Below are positions 28,721 through 37,443 of a DNA stretch of 46,106 nucleotides, in pieces. Each line of letters starts with the position of its first letter. Positions within the stretch are counted from its first letter, which is position 1. The notes beneath the pieces were generated by a model. It ran no database searches and was not told where the DNA came from. It saw nothing but the letters and a program-made list of their open reading frames with translations. Made by a program: the position numbers and the translations under genes. The DNA comes from Marinomonas rhizomae (GTDB lineage: Bacteria; Pseudomonadota; Gammaproteobacteria; Pseudomonadales; Marinomonadaceae), in assembly GCF_003315485.1 (NCBI RefSeq), contig NZ_QNSE01000022.1, positions 1 through 46,106 on the forward strand. The letters are read 5' to 3'.

Positions 28721-29763
28721 TGAGCAAAACAGCTTTAACAATTGGTGGTGTAGATATTCCGTTAGGTGGTACTGCTCGCATAAAGCTGCCAATGGTAAAG
28801 TTGTACACTGATACAAATATGTCCATGCCGGTGTTTGTAAAGCGCGGCAAGCGTGCTGGTCCTACTTTGTTTATTAGTGCAGCGATTCATGGTGATGAAC
28901 TAAATGGTATTGAGATTATTAGTCGAATTATTCAAAGCAAATATCTTGATAGCTTAAAAGGTACTTTAATCGCAGTGCCAATTGTTAATGCTTATGGTGT
29001 GTTGAGTCAAAGCCGTTATTTACCTGATAGACGAGACTTAAATCGTTCTTTTCCTGGCTCACAACGTGGCTCGTTAGCTGGGCGTGTAGCAGACCGTTTT
29101 TTGAGTGAGATAGTTTCTAAAGCTGATTATGGTATTGATCTCCATACTGGGAGTTTGCATCGTACCAATTTACCACAAGTCCGAGCGAACCTTGATGATC
29201 CTGAGACACTGGCTATTGCCAAGGCCTTTGGTGTGCCAGTTTTGATGAATTCTAATCTTCGTGACGGTTCATTACGCGAGTGTGCCAATGATGTTGCTAC
29301 CAAGGTAATACTGTATGAAGCTGGAGAAGCATTGCGTTTTGATGAGCTTTCTATACGAGCTGGTGTGAAAGGTATTGTTGGTGTGATGAGGCACCTGGGA
29401 ATGCTGGCTAAGTCGCGTAGCAAAAAGTCATTGTCTGAACCAAGGATTGCCCGTAGTAGTAGCTGGATAAGAGCGACTGATAGCGGTTTTACAACGCATA
29501 TCAAAAAATTGGGAGATCTGGTTGAGGCTGGCGATGTACTGGCTGAAATCAAAGATCCTTATGGGGATATTTTAGATAAAGTTCTGTGTAAGAAAGGCGG
29601 TATTATTATCGGTAAGCAGAATATTCCTTTAGTTCAAGAAGGTGATGCTATGTATCATATAGCTCATTTCACATCCCCAGACGAAGTGGCAGGACATGTG
29701 GAAAGTATGCAGGATGAATTGATGGATAGCGATGCATCTTTAAACTTAATTGACTATAAATAG
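28720..29763 (+). CDS. Succinylglutamate desuccinylase/aspartoacylase-family zinc hydrolase
   Basis: This 347-residue protein belongs to the AspA/AstE branch of the M14 carboxypeptidase clan. Zinc ligands are visible as H57 and E60 (HGDELNGIE) and H142 (DLHTGS). The RRDLNRSFPG arginine/asparagine substrate motif is at about 107-116. The C-terminal third is a beta-barrel with a biotinyl/lipoyl-like turn (LVEAGDVLAEIKDPYG). Homologues cleave acyl groups from amino acids; the real substrate here is unknown. Overlap with rimK suggests removal or trimming of glutamate products, as a partner of RimK. That role is inference. Confidence 0.87.
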   Translation: MSKTALTIGGVDIPLGGTARIKLPMVKLYTDTNMSMPVFVKRGKRAGPTLFISAAIHGDELNGIEIISRIIQSKYLDSLKGTLIAVPIVNAYGVLSQSRYLPDRRDLNRSFPGSQRGSLAGRVADRFLSEIVSKADYGIDLHTGSLHRTNLPQVRANLDDPETLAIAKAFGVPVLMNSNLRDGSLRECANDVATKVILYEAGEALRFDELSIRAGVKGIVGVMRHLGMLAKSRSKKSLSEPRIARSSSWIRATDSGFTTHIKKLGDLVEAGDVLAEIKDPYGDILDKVLCKKGGIIIGKQNIPLVQEGDAMYHIAHFTSPDEVAGHVESMQDELMDSDASLNLIDYK

Positions 29764-29877
29764 TCTTAATTTATTCATTAATTGCCATTTCATTATAACT
29801 GACATGTTTTAACCCTTAATTAAGAAATGATAGTGTCATCTTCTTGTCACACATCGTTTTTTTACCTTTTTTTCATT

Positions 29878-29906
29878 AAGATCTCAGTATTACAAGCTGA
29901 GGTCTT
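29878..29906 (+). promoter_or_regulatory. Hairpin sequestering the Shine-Dalgarno sequence of the next gene
   Basis: AAGATCTCAG (29878-29887) pairs with CTGAGGTCTT (29897-29906), 10 pairs with one G-U, loop of 9. The GAGG at 29899-29902, which sits 7 bases before the ATG at 29910, is inside the 3' arm, so ribosome access would require the hairpin to open. A short TCTTTTC follows, so a weak terminator is the alternative reading. Confidence 0.6.
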
Positions 29907-29909
29907 TTC

Positions 29910-30518
29910 ATGTTTATTCTTCGTAGTTTAATTTATCTTTTTGCTGTTGCAGGTGTTGCGCAGCTTATTTCGTTGGAAGGATATCAACTACTTTCTGGTG
30001 CCTCATACAATGAGCAAAGTCTTACTGAGCACCTGCAAGACTTTATGTCTTTTTCTAGCTGTATGATGTTTCTTTATGCTGCGCGTATTGATAAAAAGTT
30101 ACACATAGCTGCCACCTTGTTGGGGGCTTTGTTGGCTATGATGTTTGTGCGCGAATCTGATGCTGTATTGGATCAGTATGTGTTTGATGGGGCATGGCAA
30201 ACTATTGTAAGTCTTATCTTTGTCTGTGTGCTGATTTTTTTGTGGGGGCGATTCTCTTCTATTTACGCCTCTTTAAAAGAGTATTCTTTGCAATCTAGCT
30301 TTGGTACTTTTCTAGCGGGATTTGTCACCATATTGGCATTTTCTAGACTAATGGGGCGTGGCTCTTTCTGGCAAGCGGTAATGGGCGACTCCTATATGCG
30401 TCTTGTTAAAAATGTTGTGGAAGAAGGGATCGAGACATTAGGCTATACCTTAATTTTGATTTCTGCGATCGAGTTGGTGATTGCTTGTCGTAAGCGAAGT
30501 AAGAAGCTGAGTGGCTAG
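29910..30518 (+). CDS. Multi-pass membrane protein, function unknown
   Basis: I do not recognise a named family. The 202-residue protein has about six membrane helices (roughly 2-22, 44-60, 66-82, 94-115, 130-148 and 172-194) and a basic C-terminal tail (CRKRSKKLSG). Conserved-looking charged residues lie between helices (RESDAVLDQY and VVEEGIETLGY), which could mark a functional site inside the membrane. It is a single gene with its ribosome site in a hairpin and a strong bidirectional terminator behind it. Confidence 0.75.
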   Translation: MFILRSLIYLFAVAGVAQLISLEGYQLLSGASYNEQSLTEHLQDFMSFSSCMMFLYAARIDKKLHIAATLLGALLAMMFVRESDAVLDQYVFDGAWQTIVSLIFVCVLIFLWGRFSSIYASLKEYSLQSSFGTFLAGFVTILAFSRLMGRGSFWQAVMGDSYMRLVKNVVEEGIETLGYTLILISAIELVIACRKRSKKLSG

Positions 30519-30537
30519 GGCTAGTTTCGAGCGCAAT

Positions 30538-30576
30538 AAAAAACGCGTCATGTTGAATAAGCATGACGCGTTTTTA
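30538..30576. terminator. Bidirectional terminator between the membrane protein gene and ygiQ
   Basis: ACGCGTCATG pairs perfectly with CATGACGCGT around a 9-base loop, with an A run on the left and a T run on the right. It serves both convergent genes. Confidence 0.93.
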
Positions 30577-30613
30577 TTGGCTGTCTTTCTGTGAACCTAA
30601 TTCTGGGATAGGC

Positions 30614-32854
30614 TCACTGTTGACGAGATTTTATTTTCGTCTTGCGGCGCTTTGTTGGAGTGGCTGCCACGCTGCCGTTGTTATTTTTTCGACGAGCTTT
30701 CTCCGCCGCGATATTTTTTTCTATAGTCGGTCTGTTTGATGTATGGGAAGCGCCTGTTGATTGGCCTGGTTTGGCTTTTTGCGGGCGACGACGTATTTGC
30801 TTATCTTTTTCTTCCGCTGGCACTAATTTGTTATCGCCATGGCCAATAAGTTCAGGGCGACCCATTTTTATCAAGGTGTTACGTAGATCTTGCCAGTTGC
30901 TTGGGTCGTGATAACGCAAGAAACCTTTTTGTACGGTTCGTTGCTTAGCATCTTTAGGGGTATAAACGTCTTCACTCTTATAGGTAACCGGTTTTAAAGG
31001 ATTTTTTCCTGAGTGATACATGGCTGTCGCTAAAGACATTGGTGAAGGGTAAAAGGTTTGGACTTGGTCTGGTTTAAAGCTGTTGGTTTTCAGCCATACA
31101 GCAAGGTTAAGCATATCTTCGTCTGAGCTGCCTGGGTGTGCGGCAATAAAATAAGGAATCAAATGCTGCTTCTTGCCAGCTTCTTTTGAGTACTTATCAA
31201 ACATGCGTTTGAAGCGATCATAAGTTCCCATACCAGGCTTCATCATCTTTGATAAAGTGTCTTTTTCAGAGTGTTCGGGGGCTATCTTTAGCAAGCCTCC
31301 AACGTGATGGGTAACAAGCTCACGCACATATTCAGGGTCTTCTACTGCAAGGTCATAGCGTAAACCTGAGGCGATGGACACCGTATGAATTCCTTCGACT
31401 GCACGAGTCTTACGATATAGCTGTGTTGTTGGGCTATGATCGGTATTCAAGTTGGAGCATATCGTTGGGTAGACACATGATAATTTACGGCATGATGCCT
31501 GAACTTCATCGTCGTTACAGTTTAGTGTATACATGTTAGACGTCGGTCCGCCAAGGTCAGAAATATGACCTGTGAAGCCTGGTACTTTTGCCTTGATGTC
31601 TTCTATTTCATTCAGAATAGATTCATGAGAGCGAGATTGGATTACTCGCCCTTCGTGTTCGGTTATTGAGCAAAAAGTACAACCACCAAAACAGCCTCGC
31701 ATGATGTTAATGGATGTCTTGATCATGTCATAAGCTGGAATGCGCGCTTTTTTGTATTTTGGGTGCGGTACACGGGCATAAGGTAAATCAAACACGCCAT
31801 CCATTTCTGGTGTTTCTAGTGGAATAGGTGGTGGGTTTACCCAGATTTCTTTTTTACCATGTTTTTGAATTAAAGCACGTGCGTTATGAGGGTTTGATTC
31901 AAGATGCAAAATACGAGAAGTGTGTGCGTATAAAACAGGATCCTTGGACACTTTCTCAAATGATGGTAGGCGAATGTAGGTTTTTTCTGGATCAAGCTTT
32001 TCACCACGACGAAGTGGCGCTGGGATCACGCGAATAGGCATGACGTCAGGCTCTTCTTCATCCTTGGTCTGGCATTTTCCTTCAGGAATGTATTCGTAAG
32101 GGCTATAAATCTGATCTACTTTACCAGGCCAATCTACACGGGTTGAATCAATTTCTGTATAACCGCCAGGTGGGGTATTTCGAACAATAGTCGTACCGCG
32201 AATATCGGTCAGTTCGTCAAGGGTTTTACCCATCGCCATTTGGTGAGTTACTTCAATCATGGCGCGTTCAGCATTGCCGTAAAGTAAGATGTCAGCGGTT
32301 GAGTCGATTAACACCGAACGGCGTACTTCATCGCTCCAGTAATCGTATTGGGCAATACGGCGAAGGCTTGCTTCAATGCCGCCAATCATCACAGGAACAT
32401 CATGGAAGGCTTCTTTACAGCGCTGAGAATAAACAATTACAGCGCGATCAGGACGTTTTCCACCAACACCGTAAGGCGTGTAAGCATCGTCATTACGCAC
32501 TTTTAAATCAGCGGTGTAACGGTTGATCAAGGAGTCCATGTTGCCAGCGGTCACGCCAAAATACAGGTTAGGGCGACCAAGGCGCATGAAATCTTCCGTA
32601 TTACGCCAGTTGGGCTGATCAATGATTCCAACACGATACCCTTTTGCTTCCAATAAGCGGCCTAAAACCGCCATACCAAAACTAGGATGATCCACATAAG
32701 CATCACCTGACACTATGATCACATCACAGCTATCCCAGCCAAGAGCGTCCATTTCTTCTCTGGTGGTTGGTAAGAAGGGCGAAATACCATAGCACTCAGC
32801 CCAATATAATGGGTAAGAAAAGAGTTCTTTGGCGGTTTTATGTCGTTTGATCAT
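30614..32854 (-). CDS. YgiQ-family radical SAM protein
   Basis: This 746-residue protein has an N-terminal B12-binding-like segment (about 15-230) and a radical SAM domain with the C388-x3-C392-x2-C395 cluster motif (CFGGCTFC). Family signatures are GGPTSNMY and [15 protein letters not shown]. The C-terminus is a disordered Lys/Arg-rich tail (from about 680). YgiQ proteins are widespread and remain without a proven reaction. The start [20 protein letters not shown] at 32854 is the family start. It has its own intergenic region of 152 bases. Confidence 0.93.
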   Translation of the reverse strand: MIKRHKTAKELFSYPLYWAECYGISPFLPTTREEMDALGWDSCDVIIVSGDAYVDHPSFGMAVLGRLLEAKGYRVGIIDQPNWRNTEDFMRLGRPNLYFGVTAGNMDSLINRYTADLKVRNDDAYTPYGVGGKRPDRAVIVYSQRCKEAFHDVPVMIGGIEASLRRIAQYDYWSDEVRRSVLIDSTADILLYGNAERAMIEVTHQMAMGKTLDELTDIRGTTIVRNTPPGGYTEIDSTRVDWPGKVDQIYSPYEYIPEGKCQTKDEEEPDVMPIRVIPAPLRRGEKLDPEKTYIRLPSFEKVSKDPVLYAHTSRILHLESNPHNARALIQKHGKKEIWVNPPPIPLETPEMDGVFDLPYARVPHPKYKKARIPAYDMIKTSINIMRGCFGGCTFCSITEHEGRVIQSRSHESILNEIEDIKAKVPGFTGHISDLGGPTSNMYTLNCNDDEVQASCRKLSCVYPTICSNLNTDHSPTTQLYRKTRAVEGIHTVSIASGLRYDLAVEDPEYVRELVTHHVGGLLKIAPEHSEKDTLSKMMKPGMGTYDRFKRMFDKYSKEAGKKQHLIPYFIAAHPGSSDEDMLNLAVWLKTNSFKPDQVQTFYPSPMSLATAMYHSGKNPLKPVTYKSEDVYTPKDAKQRTVQKGFLRYHDPSNWQDLRNTLIKMGRPELIGHGDNKLVPAEEKDKQIRRRPQKAKPGQSTGASHTSNRPTIEKNIAAEKARRKNNNGSVAATPTKRRKTKIKSRQQ

Positions 32855-32989
32855 TGTTTACTCTTGGTATTGGGCATGTAATGGACAGTGGTATTTTTTT
32901 GTCATTACGAGGATACATGGATTATCGGTGGAAAAAATGTGCCGCATTATCCCAGAAAACCCCTAGGGTAGACAGCCTAATCTAGGTCA

Positions 32990-33018
32990 ATTCAGCCTTA
33001 TATTATTTAAGGCTGAAT
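32990..33018 (-). terminator. Hairpin over the tpm stop codon
   Basis: ATTCAGCCTTA and TAAGGCTGAAT form a perfect 11-bp stem with a 7-base loop, overlapping the last codons of the minus-strand tpm gene. No T run follows on the minus strand, so it may protect the mRNA 3' end rather than terminate. Confidence 0.5.
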
Positions 33019-33645
33019 ACGCCATACACTTTCCTCAAAAGTATTGTGCCCTTGTTCTTTGTACTGAGGGTTCGTCAGAGCTAGGTTTTCAGCGGTGATT
33101 TTTTGAACTCTGCTTCCCCAGAGTGATATTACGCTGTTTTCAGCAACGGAAAATGGAGGCCCTTGCTGATCGCCATCATATTGTAATGAAATCAGTAATC
33201 CGCAAGCTGATGAGGATAACCGCGCAAGGGTATGAGTGACATACTCAGTACGTTTTGAATTTGGCATAGCGACCATAGCAGCGCGATCATAGCAGGCATC
33301 AAATTCGGTTTCGGTGAATTGGAAGTAGTCACCCTCGACGATGCGTAACGACAATCCGTCAACGGTATGAACTTTTAAGGTGCCTTCTAGGTGGGTATTA
33401 TAGCTTATATCATTATCGCCTAAAAATTGAATCACTGCTAGAGAGGACAATTCAACACCCGTAACGTCATAGCCTTGTTCGGCTAACCAAATCATGTCAT
33501 TAGATTTGCCGCACAAAGGCACAAGAACTCGGCTGCCTTTTGGTAGGTCAGGCCAGAACTCTATTAGTTTCGGATTGACGCCTTCTTGATGAAAGCCAAT
33601 GCGCCCTGTTTTCCATCGATCCAACCAAAATTCATTTGTAATCAC
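33007..33645 (-). CDS. tpm: Thiopurine S-methyltransferase
   Basis: This 212-residue SAM-dependent methyltransferase of the bacterial TPMT family is known for methylating thiopurines and selenium/tellurium oxyanions. Signatures are FWLDRWKTGRIGFHQEGVNP at the N-terminus (about 5-25), the SAM-binding VLVPLCGKSNDMIWLAEQGYDVTGVELS (about 41-68) and YDRAAMVAMP (about 117-126). Length is typical. It is the gene upstream of ygiQ on the minus strand but 152 bases away, probably a separate unit. Confidence 0.94.
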   Translation of the reverse strand: MITNEFWLDRWKTGRIGFHQEGVNPKLIEFWPDLPKGSRVLVPLCGKSNDMIWLAEQGYDVTGVELSSLAVIQFLGDNDISYNTHLEGTLKVHTVDGLSLRIVEGDYFQFTETEFDACYDRAAMVAMPNSKRTEYVTHTLARLSSSACGLLISLQYDGDQQGPPFSVAENSVISLWGSRVQKITAENLALTNPQYKEQGHNTFEESVWRIQP

Positions 33646-33761
33646 GATAACCTCGTTAAATTAGGCTTGTTTATGTTCAATGTGTATTGTATTTGTCTTA
33701 TTTTACGTCGAACAATTCGTAATGCAAAAAAGTCATTATAGACGGCAAAAAAAGTTTTTAA

Positions 33762-33790
33762 TTGTCTATTTTCGGATTTTACACATAAAT
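33762..33790 (+). promoter_or_regulatory. Possible ybaM promoter
   Basis: TTGTCT (33762-33767), a 17-base spacer and ATAAAT (33785-33790) give a moderate sigma-70 type promoter about 28 bases before the ybaM ATG. Confidence 0.3.
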
Positions 33791-33818
33791 TGTTGCAGTC
33801 TTCTGTTAAGGGGTTTTT

Positions 33819-33974
33819 ATGTCTTTAGAACACGCGCCAGATCACATCAAACTGGCTGTTGATCTCATTGAGTTACTTGAGAGTCATGATATTGAGCCAA
33901 GCGTTGCGGTCGATGCGCTGGCTATTGTTTTGAAAGACTTTCAAGAAAAGCTTGAAAAAATAGATCAAAACTAA
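33819..33974 (+). CDS. ybaM: YbaM-family small protein (DUF2496)
   Basis: A 51-residue ORF starting MSLEHAPDHIKLAVDLIELL closely resembles E. coli YbaM as I remember it (about 53 residues, MSLENAPDDVKLAVDLI). The sequence is two amphipathic helices with a charged tail (FQEKLEKIDQN). A strong AAGGGG lies 5 bases before the ATG at 33819. The function is unknown. It is divergent from tpm and is easily missed because of its size. Confidence 0.85.
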   Translation: MSLEHAPDHIKLAVDLIELLESHDIEPSVAVDALAIVLKDFQEKLEKIDQN

Positions 33975-34090
33975 AATGTGCGTCATAAGCTAGACTCAGA
34001 AAAACCGAAATAGTTTCTGGGTACATTGGCTTTCTTCCTAGTTAGACAAAAAATTTTGGATAGACGAAATAAAAATAAGAGGTTATATCT

Positions 34091-34450
34091 ATGGAACTAA
34101 TGGCGATGATCACCACCGGATTTGTAGCCCTTTTGCATCTGTATATTATGTATATTGAGATGTTCTTATGGGACAAACCTAAGGGCATGAAAATATTTGG
34201 ATTGCAACCAGACTTCGCTAAAGCGAGTAGGGTGATGGCCGCAAACCAAGGGCTTTATAATGGCTTTTTAGCAGTAGGCTTGCTGTGGGGGATGTGGCTT
34301 GGTACGGCTGGTTTGGGGGTGACGGTTTTCTTTTTGCTTTGTGTTGTTATTGCTGGTGTTTATGGCGCGATTACTTCCAGTAAGAAAATCTTGTTGGTAC
34401 AGGGGTTGCCTGGTCTGATTGCTTTAATTGCCGTTTTATTAGCTGCTTAA
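34091..34450 (+). CDS. DUF1304-family membrane protein
   Basis: This 119-residue inner-membrane protein has four helices (about 4-25, 55-75, 79-99 and 102-118). The DUF1304 signature is visible as LHLYIMYIEMFLWDKPKGMKIFGL followed by KASRVMAANQGLYNGFLAVGL. The function is unknown. An AGAGG ribosome site precedes the ATG at 34091. The next gene starts 26 bases later on the same strand. Confidence 0.9.
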   Translation: MELMAMITTGFVALLHLYIMYIEMFLWDKPKGMKIFGLQPDFAKASRVMAANQGLYNGFLAVGLLWGMWLGTAGLGVTVFFLLCVVIAGVYGAITSSKKILLVQGLPGLIALIAVLLAA

Positions 34451-34475
34451 TAAATGCTTCAAGAGGGAAAAATAT

Positions 34476-35009
34476 ATGTCGGTAAAAGAAAATATGCAGC
34501 TAATGTCGTCGTATAATCAATGGATGAATCAGGCGATTTACAAGGCTGTTGGAGAGTTGAGCTATGCAGAACTGGTTGAAGATAAAGGCGCATTTTTTGG
34601 CTCAGTGCTCGGTACGCTTAATCATAATATTGCTGCTGATATTATTTGGCTGAAGCGCTTTGCCGACCATTTTACTGAGCTTTCCAGTCTAGACCTGGTT
34701 CGTACAATAGCGCGTCCTGCGGCGCTTAATATTCAATTGTTTGATGATTTACTCTTATTACAACGCCAACGTTTTGAATTAGATTTGCTGATTATTACTA
34801 TGATGAAAGAGGTAACAGATGAAATGTTGGCCTCAGCGCTCGTGTATAAAAATATGAAGGGAATCGAACATTCTCAAAGGTTTGGCTTCACTTTGCAGCA
34901 TTTTTTCAACCATCAGACTCATCATCGAGGTCAGATAACCACCTTACTTTCCCAAATGGGGGCCGATGTCGGTGTGACAGATTTGATAACCACCATTCCT
35001 CCTATGTAA
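34476..35009 (+). CDS. DinB-family protein (putative metal-dependent four-helix bundle)
   Basis: This 177-residue protein has the DinB/YfiT-like four-helix bundle pattern. Three histidines at the expected metal-binding positions are seen: one in LNHNIAADIIWLKRF (about 49) and two in HHFFNHQTHHRGQI-type sequence near residue 150. Family members include DNA-damage-inducible proteins and thiol-dependent transferases; the reaction here is unknown. AGAGGGAAA provides a ribosome site. It probably forms a unit with the DUF1304 gene; the LRR-kinase gene follows after 42 bases. Confidence 0.88.
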   Translation: MSVKENMQLMSSYNQWMNQAIYKAVGELSYAELVEDKGAFFGSVLGTLNHNIAADIIWLKRFADHFTELSSLDLVRTIARPAALNIQLFDDLLLLQRQRFELDLLIITMMKEVTDEMLASALVYKNMKGIEHSQRFGFTLQHFFNHQTHHRGQITTLLSQMGADVGVTDLITTIPPM

Positions 35010-35051
35010 CTGTTATGATACGCATAAACCTCATTAAGAAAGAGCACTATT

Positions 35052-36293
35052 TTGCATACACTTGACCAACTTAACCGTGGAGAGTTGAAAGGCGTTGTTC
35101 GCTTACAGTTATCCGAAAATTTAAGCACGTTTCCAGAGGCTATTTTTGATCTTGCCGACAGCCTAGAAATTTTAGATTTATCTAATAATAATTTGCGTGA
35201 ACTGCCAGCGGATTTATCGCGGCTGAAAAAACTACGCATAATATTTTGCTCGAATAATCGCTTCACTCAATTGCCAACGGTGCTAGGGCAATGCGAAAAG
35301 TTGGAGATGATTGGTTTTAAAAGTAATCAAATCTCTATTGTGCCTTCGGATTCGTTGCCAGCATTGACTCGTTGGCTAATACTTACTGATAACCAAATAG
35401 AGTCTCTTCCGGAGGATTTTGGGAGGCTAGTTCGTCTACAAAAGCTGGCTTTGGCTGGAAATCGGTTAACGAGCCTTCCTGAATCCATCATTCATTGTCG
35501 TAAGCTAGAGCTGGTTCGATTATCGGCTAACCAGCTGGTGGCCTTTCCTGATGTATTGTTAGACTTGCCACGTCTGGCATGGTTGGCCTTCTCTGGTAAC
35601 CCATTTTGTGCTGAACGAGACTCTCACCATGATTTTAAAAGGGTGCAATTTTGCGATTTAGAGTGCCATCAAGTATTGGGGCAGGGCGCATCTGGCGTTA
35701 TTTCTCTCGCTACATGGCGAAAAAATACCTTTCACTTTTCCGACTCGGTAGCGATAAAAATTTTTAAAGGTGAGGTGACCAGTGATGGTTACCCCGAGGA
35801 TGAGCTGGATGCATGTCTTTCGGTTGGCAGCCACAATAATTTGGTCCAACCGCTTGCCAAGGTGGCAGAGGATGATTGCTCGGCACTCGTCATGGAGCTG
35901 ATTCCTGTGCACTATACAAATTTAGGGCAGCCGCCTAGCCTTGTGTCTTGTACACGAGATACCTTCTTGATGAGTCAGCAGTTTTCAATTGATAAAATTG
36001 CCCGAATTATTCAGCAAGTGGATCAGTTAGTTGCACACTTTTGTGAGAAAAAAATAAGTCATGGGGATCTTTATGCCCATAATACTTTGATCAATGAAGA
36101 AGGTCATGTCTTGTTTGGGGACTTTGGTGCGGCATCAAAATATGCCAACTTATCGCCACAGCAACAACAAGGGGTTGAGCGGATAGAGCGACGAGCTGTA
36201 GGCTTTTTTATCGATGACATGTTGGGGTTGTGTATTGAAAAAGATCGAAATAGTGATCTTTATAAAGCGCTACGATCTCATTCCTTTTCTTAG
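35052..36293 (+). CDS. Leucine-rich-repeat protein kinase, soluble
   Basis: This 413-residue protein joins an N-terminal LRR domain (about 1-190, seven or more repeats of the L-x-x-LPxx type) to a C-terminal kinase fold (about 203-413). Kinase residues are visible: Gly-rich loop GQGASGVISLA (210-220), K236 in VAIK, the catalytic loop HGDLYAHN with H337, D339 and N344, and D357 of DFG. No signal peptide or membrane helix is seen, so it should be cytosolic. The kinase domain is compact and stops soon after the DFG region, and HGD replaces the eukaryotic HRD. The start is a TTG at 35052 with AAAGAG upstream. The substrate is unknown. Confidence 0.88.
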   Translation: MHTLDQLNRGELKGVVRLQLSENLSTFPEAIFDLADSLEILDLSNNNLRELPADLSRLKKLRIIFCSNNRFTQLPTVLGQCEKLEMIGFKSNQISIVPSDSLPALTRWLILTDNQIESLPEDFGRLVRLQKLALAGNRLTSLPESIIHCRKLELVRLSANQLVAFPDVLLDLPRLAWLAFSGNPFCAERDSHHDFKRVQFCDLECHQVLGQGASGVISLATWRKNTFHFSDSVAIKIFKGEVTSDGYPEDELDACLSVGSHNNLVQPLAKVAEDDCSALVMELIPVHYTNLGQPPSLVSCTRDTFLMSQQFSIDKIARIIQQVDQLVAHFCEKKISHGDLYAHNTLINEEGHVLFGDFGAASKYANLSPQQQQGVERIERRAVGFFIDDMLGLCIEKDRNSDLYKALRSHSFS

Positions 36294-36324
36294 TTAGTAA
36301 GATTTTTTAGCTAGATCATGCAAA

Positions 36325-36360
36325 AAAATACCTCATATCCCATGGGATATGAGGTATTTT
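36325..36360. terminator. Bidirectional terminator between LRR-kinase and ribH
   Basis: A 36-base perfect palindrome (arms AAAATACCTCATATCC and GGATATGAGGTATTTT around CATG) has A and T runs at its ends and serves both convergent genes. Confidence 0.93.
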
Positions 36361-36387
36361 ACGAACTTAGTATTATCTAAAAAATGC

Positions 36388-36879
36388 TTAAAGCATTTGT
36401 TTTGCTTTTTCTGTCAAGCGAATGGTTTGATCGCAGGCATTTGCAAGCTCAATACCCTTCTTAACAAAATGACGGCTGAAGTATTCTTTATGCTCGTCGT
36501 GCTCATGGAAATTGTGAGGCGTTAGTACCGCCGTTAACACAGGCACTTCTGTTTCCAATTGAACTTGCATTAACGCATTACAAATTGCTTGGGCCACAAA
36601 ATCGTGACGATAAATACCACCATCTACAACCAAGGCTGTGCCTGCTATCGCAGAGTATTGCCCACTTTTAGCCAGTAATTTTGCTTGTAAAGGGATTTCA
36701 TAGCCGCCAGGAACAGGAATGACGTCTATCAAAGAGGTGTCGTAACCACGAGAACTGAGTTCGTTTTTAAAACCTTCTACACAATTCAATACAATGTCTT
36801 CGTGCCAAGAGGCATGAAGAATAGCAATGCGTTTTGTAGCTGGAGTGAAATCAATGTTATTCGTTGAGCTCTGATTCAT
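36388..36879 (-). CDS. ribH: 6,7-dimethyl-8-ribityllumazine synthase, type II (RibH2-like)
   Basis: This 163-residue enzyme of riboflavin synthesis condenses the pyrimidinedione amine with dihydroxybutanone phosphate. It resembles type II lumazine synthases such as Brucella RibH2, sharing VDGGIYRHDFVAQAI and MQVQLETEVPVLTAVLTPHNFHEH, rather than the common type I form. VPGGYEIPL is the substrate-binding segment. An AGGA ribosome site precedes the ATG at 36879. The mRNA leader of about 300 bases carries an FMN riboswitch, so expression should fall when FMN is plentiful. No other rib gene is adjacent. Confidence 0.93.
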   Translation of the reverse strand: MNQSSTNNIDFTPATKRIAILHASWHEDIVLNCVEGFKNELSSRGYDTSLIDVIPVPGGYEIPLQAKLLAKSGQYSAIAGTALVVDGGIYRHDFVAQAICNALMQVQLETEVPVLTAVLTPHNFHEHDEHKEYFSRHFVKKGIELANACDQTIRLTEKAKQML

Positions 36880-36928
36880 TTTTTAATCCTAAATATCTAA
36901 GGTGAATCAGGGCGAACGGGCAGGCAAA

Positions 36929-36984
36929 TACGCCATTTTAAAATAGCGTACCTTAAATCGGGCACAGCAAAAGAGTGCCGTGCC
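36929..36984 (-). promoter_or_regulatory. Two hairpins between the FMN aptamer and ribH (expression platform candidates)
   Basis: On the minus strand, GGCACGGC/GCTGTGCC (36984-36961, one G-U pair) is followed by a near-perfect palindrome of TACGC-TATTTT type (36950-36929). Neither has a long T run right after it, so control at translation or by alternative pairing is as likely as termination. Confidence 0.45.
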
Positions 36985-37004
36985 AATATAGGTTTTGTCT
37001 GACG

Positions 37005-37161
<157 letters not shown>

Positions 37162-37185
37162 AAGTCGAATAAATCCGACTGGTGG

Positions 37186-37215
37186 AATATACTTGTTTTC
37201 ATCCTCTACTGTCAA
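37186..37215 (-). promoter_or_regulatory. Promoter of the riboswitch-ribH transcript
   Basis: On the minus strand TTGACA (37215-37210), an 18-base spacer and TATATT (37191-37186) form a near-consensus promoter. Transcription would start near 37179, about 18 bases before the riboswitch P1 stem. Confidence 0.75.
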
Positions 37216-37443
37216 AGTGTGTGTAGCCACCAATTGTGGTGATTTTGTGACAATTTTTGGCTGGAGAGTTTATTTGGGATGGCTAAATAACAAAAAATAA
37301 CCAATAAATGACACTACTTAGTAGAGCTTATTATCTGGCTCAATATAAAATGAACTGATAATATACAGCAGGTTTACTGCGATGATCTTTTGGTCAGGAA
37401 TAGGTTAATTGGACCATTATAGTTTTGAATGGAGTCTCATATA
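37216..37443. other. Non-coding stretch between ribH promoter and the MliC-like gene
   Basis: With the riboswitch leader this makes a gap of about 560 bases without protein genes (36880-37443). A 5-bp hairpin CACCA/TGGTG near 37231 and a TATAGT near 37416 (possible -10 box of the next gene) are the only signals I see. No cobalamin riboswitch core is recognisable. Confidence 0.4.
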
